Assembly: GCA_023014335.1 (NCBI GenBank)
Contig: JAECYW010000006.1
Coordinates: 124,001-188,000 of the forward strand
From: Galerina marginata
Lineage: Eukaryota; Basidiomycota; Agaricomycetes; Agaricales; Galerinaceae
Length of the DNA stretch: 64,000 nt
Direction of reading: 5' to 3'
The stretch's first letter is position 1. Each line of letters begins with the position of its first letter. A model generated the notes under the pieces. The model was given only the letters and a program-made list of their open reading frames with translations. It did not search any database and had not been told where the DNA came from. Below, piece after piece: positions 44,386 through 55,583 of the stretch. The position numbers and the translations under genes were made by a program.

Positions 44386-46348
44386 TCAACACTGGTATAT
44401 GTCTTCCCATGCATGAATATGCCCTTCATTAGCCTCAAGCTCTGCTAGAATCTTTTCCGTAATCCGAGCACGGTGCTTCATGTTATGGGCACCTTCACGA
44501 GTTCGCCAAAGTGCCTGGTGTTGCGGACCCAGTGGAATAGTGAAAAAGTGTTGGCGAGGAACTTTCTTACGACCATGACTCAACTGGAGTTGAACTAGGT
44601 CATATCGGCTTTCATGACACATAGGACACACTTCAAGGTCCTTAAAAGGCCCTGTGTATGCGATGCAGGAATTTGGACACATATCATCGCAAGGGGGCAC
44701 CGGGATCGAAAAAAAATACCCTGGGTCGAATTTTTTGGTAAGGCCAACCCCCCCCCCCCCCCCTACGTAATCAGGCACAGGCTAAATATGGTAATATGAC
44801 ATCACCAGCACACGTCAAGGTCGTGTAATCTGGATTTTAATCTAATCTAATCCAGACCCTAGAACCGCCTCCTCCACAGTCCTGTCCGCAAATTTGAGGC
44901 GACGGTACTGAGAGTTATGAACAATACAAATCCGTAAGAATGCTCCCACTTGGATGTCTAGAATATCCTTGCAGCTTCTGGAGGACATGGATCAATCAAT
45001 TGCCCCAGGTGTTGCCTGCTACATTGATGTCGGCGTCGACTCGGCGAATAATGGGCAATAAATTGAAAATATTGCGAGAATGAGCCTATTTTTCAGCTGA
45101 ATCGGGCCTTTCAATGATTCAAAGCCTCAAAGATATCAATTATGCATCATATAATGCTGTATAGGACATTAAATTGACTTTCTGAAGCCTTTGGCTGGAG
45201 GGTTCCAAAAATTTTTGAGCGGCCTCCGGCCAACCCCCCCCCACCCACCTGCGGTCCGGCATTTCGATCCCGGTGCCCCCTTGTATCATCGTCGATCGGA
45301 AGGACACCTGTGAGGTCAACGACGATTTTCTTGACTTGTTCGAGTGAAAGAACCTTGTTATGCGGGGTCGTTTCGTTGAGGTCTTCACATATGTTATTGT
45401 AGACGCGCTCCGATGCAGTGGACGTGGACAGGAAAAGTTTGAGTGAAAGAAGGACATCTGGCTCTGTTATTTCTAATACTTTCTCGACAGGATTTCGTAG
45501 CTGATCCAGTTGATGGCCAGACAGGTCTCCATTCTCTAAATCTGCCTCCTCCAAAGCCCTAACAAACTGTAGCCCATAACGGAGTTACTCGGTAACCGGC
45601 ACACCATTGAAATCGGCAAGCTCTTCTCCTCTGGCATGTTTCCCAGTGTTTGCAGCAGGATCCAGAGGTTCAGCAGGGGGAAATGGCTGGCGGATAGGGT
45701 CCTGATGACGAATTGGTGCAGCAGAGGCAGGCAGATCAGAGTCGATGTCAAGATCCGGGTCCAAGACATGGATATCGTCGACAACATCCTAGAAGAGAAA
45801 TAATTGTTAATATTCAAACAAACGGAAACAATGAAAGAAACTGACTGGGGGGAGGTATATCACCCTCAATCGGCTGAACGCCCGCAACATTGTCATGTTG
45901 AGGCGGTTGAAAATCTAGTTAGAGCGAGCAATCATGAGACTCCTGCCGTTTGTAAATCAAAGAATAATAACCTTCGTCCATATCCATATCAATGTCCATC
46001 GGATCCAGAGCAGGTTCAGGTGGTACTGCTATCATTGCATTGCCATTGGGGCCTGCTGAAGGCGTGGCCACTGTATGAATATGATTGGACGTCAAAACGG
46101 CCTGGTGGAAGGAGTTAAGTAAACTCTGACAATTGTAATTCAGCACGTAATGGTCCTCCATTCTGATTACTGGAGCTAGAGCTTGTAGAAGCGAGGCTAG
46201 CTGTGTGTGCAGCAAGAAGAGTGGGCGTGATTGGAGTCAAATGGTCTTGGGCACGGTTGGCCCGGTGGCCAAAGTAAGTTGAACGAGAAACCTCGGTCAT
46301 AATCCCATGACAGAAGCGGTTACAGTCGCAATAGTATATCTTCGGCAT
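44386..46348 (-). pseudogene. CACTA (Tnp2-type) transposase, N-terminal part, interrupted
   Basis: The ATG at 46348 begins PKIYYCDCNRFC and VSRSTYFGHRA, the cysteine-rich N-terminus typical of agaric CACTA transposases. Acidic and Pro-rich stretches follow in shifted frames, then LRYGLQFVRALEEADLENG, LKLFLSTSTASERVYNNI, VKKIVVDLTGVLPIDDD and, beyond an inserted MITE, MCPNSCIAYTGPFKDLEVC, PMCHESRYD and HFFTIPLGPQHQALWR. Removing the MITE and one target copy joins the two halves in frame at 44690. A TAA lies in frame just before LRYGLQ (about 45583), and frame changes occur near 46180 and 45800. The sequence stops after WEDIYQC, so the catalytic core is absent. CACTA ends were not found. Confidence 0.75.
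44690..45283. mobile_element. hAT-type MITE, 594 bp, inside the CACTA gene
   Basis: Perfect 22-bp terminal inverted repeats (44690-44711 and 45262-45283), starting CAAGGGGGCACC, are flanked by a perfect 8-bp target duplication TATCATCG (44682-44689 and 45284-45291). The 8-bp duplication and CA-AGGGG termini fit hAT. A GGCCAACCCCCCC block occurs near both ends in the same orientation; the left one has 16 consecutive C. There is no coding capacity. Confidence 0.92.
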
Positions 46349-46716
46349 TGTGTACAATGAGGTGAAAGGAAATAACGAGCGTGTTTAAAGCGAGCGTATA
46401 GAACAGAGGGCAGAAGTGAAACCAAGAGCGCGAATTCAAAATTGGACTTAGAGAAAAATAAGTTCAAGTTGATGTGCGACTGCACGTGCTTCTGGCGGAG
46501 TCTTCCGAGGTCTTGCAAGGGCAAAAACATCACCGCATTTGAGAAATTTGAGATCCAGGATATGAAAAGAAACATTAGCCTAAAATTCATCAATTCCCCA
46601 TCTTGACTACGAGCACCATTGCCTCAACCAACAGTAACCGATTTGAACAGACAAATTTAGAGAATACCATACACAACCAATCTTATCCGAACTGAACAAC
46701 CGGCATTCTCACTGGG

Positions 46717-46792
46717 TTTCACCCTTCGTCCGTGAATTTTAACCCTTAAAACTCGTATTTTATCCTATCAGTCTAGCTACCTTGCTAATTTT
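46717..46792 (-). repeat. Diverged E1 terminus
   Basis: TTTCACCCTTCGTCCGTGAATTTT and the following about 50 bases align with the outer end of E1 copy 2 (41187-41260), with about 15 differences. No E1 body follows. Just beyond (46818-46922), an open stretch reading KKIDQELTEDAAPDSKAKRG and ending in a stop looks like the tail of a coding exon, without an identifiable start. Confidence 0.55.
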
Positions 46793-47069
46793 GGTCACGA
46801 CGCCCAACGCCGCGAGAGACGAAGAAGATAGACCAGGAACTCACGGAAGATGCCGCCCCAGACTCCAAGGCGAAGAGGGGTGCGAAGAAGACGACGAATG
46901 AGATGGGGAGGATTATCGCATGACCACGCTCAGAGGGGAAAGCAGCAGTTCCATGGGCGCGCGTATTGACACAAGCGGGTTCGGCGGGCGGTTCGAGCTC
47001 GGCCGTTGACGGCCGTTTTACCCCGTTTCAGGCCCGTCCCGACCCGTTAGAACTTGAGAGTCCCTGGAC

Positions 47070-47250
47070 ATCGAAAGCGGCGGCGATTATCGTTACCGCA
47101 CGTCGGAAAAATCAACGTCCCCAGGGAAGTAAGCATCCCCGCAGGATCATGAGCCCCGGCGATTTTGATTCCCGCCAGTCGGAGAAATTAGCATCCATGC
47201 AGGTAACGATTTTCATTCTCGCTTGTCGGAGAAATCAATGTCCCCGAACT
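47070..47250 (-). repeat. Minisatellite flanking the Zn-cluster pair, left
   Basis: On the minus strand, units of the form TCGGGGACATTGATTTCTCCG are repeated with degeneration, alternating with GCATGGATGCTAATTTCTCC-type variants. The same motif in the opposite orientation forms the array at 51270-51450. Confidence 0.55.
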
Positions 47251-47355
47251 TTGTAATCACTCAAAAGGCCAAGATATAAGTTTACAATATAAATTTTATT
47301 AACCCTCAAAGATATATGTACATTACATTTAAATTTCCTCCTCCTCATCCTCCAA

Positions 47356-49043
47356 TTACCCCAGGCCCTGATTTTTAAGGAATGATTCGAGTTTCTTAAA
47401 ATTGTGTTTCGTTTTCACGACACTCATGTTGAGGATTGTGAACTTTTCCTTCATCTCATTCATCAATTCGGCCTGCTTGTTCATCTCATCACGAAAAGCC
47501 TTTTGGATGGCTTTGAATTCGGCCCGCGTTACTGGTGAAGAAAGTTGGGTGGGTTGGCCTTCGACAGCCGAGGAGGGGAGAGCGAGGGTAGAAGTGGACG
47601 TCGAAGGACGTGGTTCGGATGCAGAGTCGACGACCTTGCGCTTTTTTGAACGAGGTTCGGACACCGAGTCGAGAAGCTTGCGCTTTTTTGAACGGGGTTC
47701 TGTATCTTCTTCGTCTTCTTCCCCGTCGCGCTCACACTTTCTTTTTTTGTCTTTACAATAATCGCACACCTTCCTTCCGACATTCCTTCCATTAAAGGTC
47801 GTCTTGCACTCGCGCTCTTCCTCTATGCAACGTTTGCAGTTGGGGGCGGCCAGGATCAGTTTTATCTTCCTTTTCCTCTCCATCTCTGGATCAATTTTAA
47901 GTCAGTGATATTAAGTTATTATAAAAACAAATGACCTACCTTTCTTGGACCCCTTTGTCGTCTTCTTCGTCTTCTTCGTTTTCTTCGTTTTCTGAGACGA
48001 GGCCGGGGGAGTACGCTGGGATTTCGAGGGGCCAAGCGGGGTGTTGTCATCGTCGTTGTCCTCCTTGTCCTGCTCCTCCTCAGCTTCCTTGTCCTCTTCC
48101 TCGTCCTTCTCCTGTATCTCCTTCCGCTTTCCCTTCCCCTTGTCTTTTGGCAGTGGCAGGGAGGCCGGCACGTCTTCCACCATCATAACCTTTCTCGCCC
48201 TTCCCGGAGGTCCTATCGCAACCTTTCTCAAAGGTAAAATGGTGCCATTTTGTCGTGCCGGAGGTGTGTCAAAATTTTCAGGGTCTGAATATAGGTACGG
48301 GTGTCTGTCAAATGACGAATGACGAGAGTTCAAACACTAACTTGATATCACATTCCCGTCTTCCTCGTCCTCTTCAGATTCTAGAGGTGAGGATTGAATC
48401 AATTCTATGAAATAAACAGATTTTAAAAACTCACCGGAATCCGAAGGCGAAGCATCCTGAATTGGTGAACCCACTTGGATGAACGTTAAATCGATTTTCG
48501 TAATCATCAATAATTTAAAGACTTACAACGTGAAATCGGAGGAGTATGCTGGGATTGTGAGAGTCGGGCTTCCTGAAGGGCGAGCGGGACATCGTCATCG
48601 TCCTCCTGTTCCTGTTCATCCTGCTCCTCCTGCTCCTTCTCCTGCTCGTCTTCCTTGTCCTCTCCCACAACCATCTCCTCTATCTCCTTCTCCTGCTCCT
48701 TCTCATCTTCTTCATCCATCTCCACGTCCTTATCCTCTGTCTCCTTCTCCTTCCCCTTCCCCTTGTCTTTTGGCAGGTTCTCCGCCATCATTTTCTCCGA
48801 AACCTGTACGGCGTCCTCCCTTTCATCCATCAAGTCATCCGCGGCCTTCTTCTTTGAACCCAAAGTCAAGTTGCTCGCCCTTTGTGCTTTCACCATCTTA
48901 GAAAACTTGGCCCTCTTCTGAGATCGACTGGGTCGCCGTTCCGGGGATGCGGTCGCCGCGTTCGAATTCATCGCGTTGTTCAAAGCATCCGCGAGGTCGA
49001 AGGAACTAGAGTTATATTTTGAGGCAGAGGCACGTTGAGACAT
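47356..49043 (-). CDS. Zn2Cys6-like cluster protein, minus member of a divergent pair
   Basis: The ATG at 49043 opens a 172-codon exon ending TPPISR. Short exons (48435-48473 and 48342-48380), a fourth from about 48304, and a last exon from 47885 follow; the join GSKK-E-MERKRK at 47935/47885 is in phase. The N-terminal two thirds are disordered and highly charged (QEKEIEEMVVGEDKEDE, KTKKTKKTTKGSKK). Near the C-terminus is a cysteine cluster CX2CX6CX13CX2CX6C (CKRC to CDYCKDKKRKC), like a Gal4-type Zn2Cys6 binuclear cluster but with a longer middle loop. A duplicated EPRSKKRK basic motif (nuclear localisation-like) and a coiled coil follow. It has the same architecture as the plus-strand neighbour, with starts 380 bp apart. 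A nuclear DNA-binding role is inferred. The join of exons 3-4 is uncertain. Confidence 0.65.
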
Positions 49044-49422
49044 GCTAGAAGAGTTGGTGAAAAAAGCTAGTTTGGGACGAGCAAGTGGTGGTTCAGAGCT
49101 AAGTTGAACTTGACTTTGAATTGGTTGAATTTGATGAGATTAAAACTCCGCTTTTGACATCATTCTCCGCCGCTGTCAGCGTGTTTCGGAGATTCACGAT
49201 GCCCGCAAACAGGTTTTTTTTTAGTTTGTACATACATTGCGTGTAGTGAAACTGAAACCAGATAATCTACGCGTCTCTCCACTCTAATTTGTTCTTATTG
49301 TCGCCGAGAAATTTCGGAGTTTTAATAGCAATAGCAATTTATCGAATCGAGTTATTGTCAAGTTCAACTTTGATCAGAACCATCATCATCGTCTCAATAT
49401 CTCATATCTCATCTCAATCAAC
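49044..49422. promoter_or_regulatory. Bidirectional promoter region between divergent paralogues
   Basis: These 379 bases separate the start codons of the two Zn-cluster genes, so they should hold both promoters. A T-run at 49216-49223 and AT-rich sequence at 49310-49410 are seen. No conserved element can be named. Confidence 0.5.
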
Positions 49423-51083
49423 ATGCCATCCCAAGGTTCCACTTCACGCTCTGAATCTGGGCTCTCCAACGTTGCCGATGTTCAGAAGGACGCCGGAGCT
49501 TCCAATGCGGCGAACACGAGGTTCGAGATGATGGAAAAGAATCGAGTCGAAAGGAGGGCCAGGTTGCTCAAGGAGCAGGCCGAGGAGGAGAAAGCCGAGA
49601 AGGAGAAAGAAGAGAGGGAAAAATCAGAGAAGGAGAAGGAGAAAGAGGTGAATAACAAGTTGAACCAGGCGGAGAAGTCAGCGGGGACGGGGTCGGGGTT
49701 GTTGATTGAGAAGACGAAACCAAAGGTTGGCTCTGAGGGTGAAGTCGGGACGGTTATCTTCAAAACTAAACCAAATCCCCTTTCCAAGGACTTAGCTACG
49801 GAAGACGCACAGAATAGGCCTACAAATATGCCGAGGCCCCGGCCATTGACGAGAAATAAGCCACTGGCGGAGAAACAGGCTGACAAGGTAACCGCTCAAA
49901 ATCTCATACCTTTGTCGGATACTGATACTTTTCAGATACTGGCCTCTGCCACGCCTTCCGTTTCGACTCTTCCTCCTCCTACTCCAACACAACCTGCACC
50001 AGAAGAACAGCAAGTTCAGGCATCCCCGTCGAAATCAGGTGATTGTTTTATTTTCGAGAATACCCATTAAAACTAACAAATGTCTTGATCTAAATTGTCA
50101 GGAAAAAATGTCACTGTCCAGGCCTCTACACCGATCGAAAGCCCCACACAAACCGCCGCCCACGTCCCCGAAAAAACCACCACCGTACCCACACACATCG
50201 CCGACACCGTCCCCGAAAAACTCTCTGCCATACCCGCACCAATTTCTTCCGACATCCCCGCCGACGTCACTCAAAAAAACTCCGCCACACCCGCACGAAC
50301 AGCCTCTGACATCCCCGCCGACGTCCCCACCAAAGAAACCGCTATACCCGCCCCAACCGCCGCTCAGGTCCCCGAGAAAAACTCCGAAAAAACTACTTCC
50401 GACACGACCTCTGTCATGACGCCTGTCCGTGGACACGCCGGTGCTATATCCACCCTATTTGACACCACGGATGAAAATCTGGATTCAAAAGGTCAGGGTC
50501 TTCAGTTCACTTGAACACAATTTGACGATACTACTTATTTAATTTCACAGATCGGCAGAGGAAAAGGAAGCTCGAGGAAGCAGCGGCTGCTGGACCATGC
50601 TTTCGCTGCCTAAAACGGGGGTTAAAAAACTGTAAGGTGACATTTAAGACGAAGGACACCAAGAGGAAGGCCTGCGATGCCTGTAATGAGGCGAGGAAGC
50701 CGTGCAAGCGACCAGGGGATGACAAAGCCGAAGGCGAAGAGGGAGACGAAGACGAAGACGAAGACAATAAATCCGACCAAGGGAAGCCTCTTTCTTCAAA
50801 AAAGGGAAAAAAAAATTCGTCGACATCCAAAGAAGGTACAAAAGACCCTTCCTGGACCATGTCGAGGAGTGAATTCGAGGATTTCAAGGAAATGACGAAT
50901 AATGCGCTTAGGGAACAACAGAAGAAACTGGAGACGTTGACTCAGAAATTAGACAAGGTCATCGAATTAAGTAGCGTCATGGAAAGCATGGTCGAAAAAT
51001 TGGTCGACAAATTTTCCTCTCGGATGGGCAGCTCCAGACTGGAAGAAGACACCCAGAGAGTCGAAGGGGGTGAAGGGTCTTAG
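49423..51083 (+). CDS. Zn2Cys6-like cluster protein, plus member of a divergent pair
   Basis: Three exons (49423-50038, 50102-50491, 50551-51083) join in phase through GT-AG introns to give about 512 residues. Exon 1 is disordered with a Lys/Glu coiled coil (EEEKAEKEKEEREKSEKEKE). Exon 2 has degenerate repeats of the type VPEKxxxxPAPxxxDIPADV. Exon 3 carries the cysteine cluster CX2CX7CX13CX2CX6C (CFRC to CDACNEARKPC) with a TF motif after the third Cys, as in the minus-strand paralogue. An acidic linker and a C-terminal coiled coil starting SRSEFEDFKEM follow. The shared order of parts shows common descent. A role in DNA or nucleic acid binding is inferred from the cluster only. Confidence 0.7.
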
Positions 51084-51269
51084 TGGTGCGGAGCCCCTGT
51101 AAAATAGATGTATATAGCTTGTCATGATGTCAGTGGGTGGTTCGCGGTGCTTTTTTTTTTGTAGTCTCAAATTGTAGTCTCAAATTTTTGAATCATTTTC
51201 AAATGATAATTTTCAAATAGTATAACTATCGATCTGGTTAACTTGAAAATTGTTGAGGCTTAGAGACCG

Positions 51270-51450
51270 CCAATGGAGGATGTGAATGTCCGCCGATCGG
51301 GGATGTATTTCACCGCCTGTCGGGGATGTATATGTATTTCACCGCCTGTCGGGGATATGAATGTGCGCCTTTCGGAGACGTATTTCACCGTCTGTCGGGG
51401 ATTTATATCACCGCCTGTCGGGGATGTATTATATCACCGCTCTAGACCGG
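51270..51450 (+). repeat. Minisatellite flanking the Zn-cluster pair, right
   Basis: About five units contain CTGTCGGGGATGTATTTCAC, some with a TATATG insertion or truncated. The array is followed at 51460-51515 by a strong hairpin with arms GAGGAAAC / GTTTCCTC inside GGTCC / GGACC. Confidence 0.75.
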
Positions 51451-51778
51451 TGACCGGTCCGTTCCCAATGAGGAAACAAGAACGCAAAGCGTTTCCTCGA
51501 TAGAGGGACCGGCATAACTGAGTTTGAATTGGTAGGCAATCTGGACTCTGGGAGGCTTCTGGATCGATTCAACCTCGATACTCGGTACCACCTAGCTTAA
51601 TGACCCCCGAAACAGCTGGCTCTCTTATCATGGATGTTTGATCCTGGGTATCATTACTGGCAGGGTCAAGATGTGTTTGCAGTGCCTTAAGTACCTCGAG
51701 ACTTGTTCAATGAGTTCTACTCAAACCATTATGCCAGGTATTTCTATGTATTTCTGGTAGTTAAGTTGTTCTCTGACC

Positions 51779-52740
51779 TTGAATTCCAGTCCTCCTTCAA
51801 CCAGCTCCGCGCCAATTACGCCGTCACCAAGTTATAGACCGATCCAACATTGGAGCAAGTCTGGACCGCATCAGTCCGACGTGTACTCACCTGTTGCCTA
51901 TCCGGAATCTCAATCTCTAGACATGTCAGACTCCGATGACTGTCAGAATAACTGGGATGGAAATTTGCTCGCTGAAGACCTCTCACCTCTTGAGACCGAC
52001 AGCTGTAGACTGCTTCCTGCCTTTACCAACAATCTTGGGGATGATTTGGGCCCACCTTCCGAGTCTTCGACGGCAACCCAGCCTAAGGTTGTGCGGAAAA
52101 GTGGGTACTTTTTAACACGGCACTTTTTAACATGTTTTAAACGTGTTTAAAACATGTTAAAAACCTAGGGGTTCAAATGCACCTGTTAAAAATGTTAAAA
52201 AGTCCCCCCAGGGAGGCCAATTGGAGGGCGTGCAAACTGGCACCAAGATGGTGACCAAGCGGCGACTGAAGCCCATTAAACCTCAAAATATTTGAATCGA
52301 CGTCGAAACCTCCAAAATTTCCTGAATGCCTGCAATTTCCCACATTTCTTCGCCTGTAGTCACTCAATATACGGACCGATTCCCAAATTCAGTGGTGAAT
52401 GTTCGCGTGTTTTATTACAGTCCGAGCTCGACTTCGATTCCCAGCCACTGCAAAACGCTTGAGCAGCCCCAGCTGAAGTTTTAAACAGTTTTTCAAGGTT
52501 TTTAACTTGTTATTAACAAAAATGTTATTAACATCTGTTAAAAACCCCCCTCTAGCGGCTGATGTTATAAACTTTGTTTAAAACATCGCTGGGACTTTTC
52601 CGCACAACCTTAAGGTCCCAGCCACGATTGCGGAGGAAGAAAGTAACAAAACTTGAGGCAATCAAATCGGCGCAGAATATTCTTCTCGACGCTGATTTGA
52701 CGCGCGAAAGCGCAACTCGTCACGGAACCACATCTCGAGA
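51779..52740 (+). pseudogene. Exon-like segment interrupted by a MITE
   Basis: After an acceptor-like TTCCAG at 51790, an open Ser/Pro-rich frame (PITPSPSYRPIQHW, SQSLDMSDSDDCQNNWDG, LSPLETDSCRLLPAF) continues to 52085, where a MITE interrupts it. Beyond the MITE another open stretch (LRSQPRLRRKKVTKLEAIKS, ending RPNNQLNEV) stops at a GTAAGTGG donor near 52770. Removing the MITE with one TA puts the first part in frame with PKVPATIAEEE and a stop soon after, so the original gene model is unclear. No domain was recognised. Confidence 0.35.
52086..52610. mobile_element. TA-flanked MITE, 525 bp
   Basis: The terminal inverted repeats AGGTTGTGCGGAAAAGT (52086-52102 and 52594-52610) are perfect and flanked by TA (52084-52085 and 52611-52612), as for Tc1/mariner elements. 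Subterminal sequence is full of TTTAAAC and GTTAAAAA palindromes, for example near 52130-52165. There is no coding capacity. Confidence 0.8.
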
Positions 52741-52779
52741 ACGGCCCAACAACCAGTTAAATGAAGTGTAAGTGGAATT

Positions 52780-54110
52780 ACAAAAACAAGAGGCAATGCC
52801 GGGATCGTCATCGTCGTTTGGAAGTCTGACAAATATCCGAACGAAAACAAAAACGAAAATGTGCGATGGTTCACAAAAGATCGAAATCTCTGACACAAGG
52901 GGCGAACACAAATAAATTGACCTCCTTCATCCAAGCCATGCATCCGTGGCGCCTGTAACGGTGTTTCTATGAGTACGCCAGGAGTAATGTAAGTAAATAG
53001 CAGACCGACCATTCATGTAGGATGGAGGATGGACTGACGCGATCAAATTACCACATGAGTCAGGTGGCAGCACCGAAAAACGGGTGGCATTGGTAGTAGT
53101 GAGCGATAGACGAGCTGTGAATGCTCACCCAACGAAATGCTAAGAAAAATAAGCAACGGAAATGAATAAAAGAGTGAAAAAAGCGCCGTGGAATCTTTCT
53201 CGCTCGAGGTCTTTCCTCAAGCGTGGAATGAAAAGTTGGAGCGATACGGGCAGATGAAACGAGATACAAAAGAAGAAGAAAAGATCCAAGATGCGACTGA
53301 GAAAGGCTGCGAAATCAGAAACCACTTATCAGCCAAGAACTACTAACTGAACACCAATGTGAGACTTCTGCGACTTCACATGGCCGTTCAGTGTGATATA
53401 TCAGAGACGACGTGGTTTCTGAGTGGGCAGGGCCTTAGGGCCTTTTGAAGAACACGAGGGTGGGGCGAAATGTAAGCGGGGAGAAGATAAAACTAAGTGG
53501 TTGAGATGGCTCGTAACGAGCACCATATACTGAAGCAAGGAAGAAAGAAAGAAAAGTGCTCAGTGATTAACAGGCGTCATGGTCTTAGTTGTCTAACTAT
53601 GTTTGAATGAGTGGGAGCGGGAGACCAAGGCACTACTCGACGCACCTATTTGCCGCCTACTTATCAGGCGGCCGGCACCTGGAATGAAGCATAGACATTG
53701 AGAAAGGTAGTAAAGAGAAAGGAAAAGGAGACCAAGGACAATACCAGCACAGAGAAGCACGGACAAAGTGCACAGGAAAAAAAAGGAGGCTAGTTGAATG
53801 AAATTTAACGCATCGCGGAACCACCCACATCAGCAAAAAGGCGTGTCGCTTAGATCGCCTTAAGCTTACCATGTTCACACGGCACGAGAATAATTCCATG
53901 TTGATTACACGTTGATTACACGCGTCTTGAGTTAGGATAGAATACTTTTAGCCACCTCGTAAATGTTCGGAATAATTTACTTACCTTATATGTGCATGAA
54001 ATACTTCTGAGTCCATCGCAATACACCTAATAATACGGTAAAAAGGCTTTTTGCACATTGTAATGCCTTGTGTCGGGCGCCTGTAACCAAAAAGGGAAAT
54101 TGGCTTACTT
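52780..54110. other. Non-coding stretch, no gene recognised
   Basis: Open frames here are short and lack motifs. An 11-base inverted pair (TCAGAAACCAC) occurs near 53320 and 53415. Nothing else is supportable. Confidence 0.4.
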
Positions 54111-54119
54111 ATTGAGTAA

Positions 54120-54455
54120 ATTTATCGTGTTTAAAGTGTGTTTACTTGAGTCCAATGCGATCCGGCCAGGACGCTCGAGGGAAACAAATAATTCTTAATA
54201 CTCACTTGTCCTGAACAGTGAGTTTCTTCAATTTACACGCTGACCTGCTCGCGTGTACGCTCCGTGCACAATCATAGTGGATTTCTACACATAGGAGTAA
54301 TGTGGAACATTGCGAGAACTATTTGGGAGAGGATGAGACGAAGTCTCCTTTCATAGGACTTTCATCTCGACACTCGTATCCTCTCCCAGGTAAGATATCC
54401 CATAGGATTTCGTCTCAACACTCATATCCTTTCCCAGCCACAGAGGCAATTTATT
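54120..54455 (+). repeat. 5' flank repeat of the retroelement, copy 2
   Basis: This is a diverged, shorter counterpart of 31640-32140 (inverted), sharing the ordered blocks listed there. No gag-like frame follows, so this is a solo terminal remnant. Confidence 0.6.
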
Positions 54456-54892
54456 TGAGTACCCTCCCACCTACTCCCTATTATTTACTATGATTTACAT
54501 GTATTCGGGACTACCTTACTCGCGAAATACATTGATTGGAGATTGCGCCTGGCAAATGCCGGCGTCAAATCTCCATCACCTACACATTGCCTCTGTGACC
54601 GTTGAGTTCTAGGTTCTCATTGGCTTCCTGTTATTAAGCCGCTGTGGCGTCGAGCGCCCCACCTTTGTCTTACGGGCTCCCGTGTTCGACTCTCGGTAAA
54701 GGTAAAAAAAATTAAAATCCTACGCCTGTCGTTGGAGGTTAATAAACCTTTTGGCAAATCGCAAATTTGGCCCGCCTGCACCGCTTATGGATTGTGACCA
54801 TGGAAACCCTTATAATGGTCGGAAACCTTGCAGAGTTTTTAATAATAGTGTCTCTAATATGGGAGATTGTAATGCGCTTGTGAGACTTACTA

Positions 54893-55120
54893 TCATTTTA
54901 ACGACTTGGGGACATTATAAGTAATTTTTACAGCTCCTATGGCGCCATGTAAGCCGCACACCTTTTCTCTGATGAAGCGGTCGAACTTACTCAGGCTGAA
55001 AAAATAGGTCGCCTTGTCTTTCGAAGTAGGTTTACAATGCAGATTGGAGTTAGAGGAAAAGAGATACCGATCCACCCATGAAATGGCTGCATTCCACTTG
55101 GCGCTGATTATGAAAAACGA
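54893..55120 (-). CDS. Exon-like C-terminal fragment, unknown
   Basis: After an acceptor-like AATCAG at about 55113, a frame reads AKWNAAISWVDRYLFSSNSN, LSKFDRFIREKVCGLHGA and ITYNVPKSLK, then stops at 54893. Composition is protein-like and the acceptor is good, but no upstream exon could be joined and no family was recognised. It is probably the last exon of a decayed gene. Confidence 0.3.
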   Translation of the reverse strand, partial: SFFIISAKWNAAISWVDRYLFSSNSNLHCKPTSKDKATYFFSLSKFDRFIREKVCGLHGAIGAVKITYNVPKSLK

Positions 55121-55583
55121 ATATCAGAGGGTGCACGAGTATTATCGCGAATAAGGCACAAGCCTAAAAGATCAAAAACGCCGACTCTGAATGGTCCGGG
55201 AGTCAAAAGGCGATTGTTGGCGATTGTTTAGATCACAAGCTCCTGGAAAAACGAAGGTTCATTCCGACATCGCACCTCGTGTTTTAGCCATTATCCGTCC
55301 TGCCTGCCATTCTCTGCTCATTACCTGCAAGTTCCAGGTTCATTTCCTCTTTTTCTACACCCTGTGGACACAAATACCTCTCAAACTCGGTTCGAGAGGT
55401 CGGGCAGTGGCACGACACATCCCGTCTCGGACTCTGACAACACCGGCACGTCAGGCTGGCGGTTTTGCCTTGTGGCTCTCGGCGTCTCTTTGCAACGACT
55501 GTTTTTCGCGGTTCCGCGGCATAACTGAAGACTTTTCGTCGACGTGGAGCTGTAGCGGCAGCTGAAGGATTAGGAGAGGCAGT

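Noticed and set aside
54610..54715. tRNA-like or SINE-like sequence ending in a short A-run (GTGTTCGACTCTCGG)
   Set aside because: The anticodon arm cannot be folded, the B-box is imperfect and no second copy was seen.
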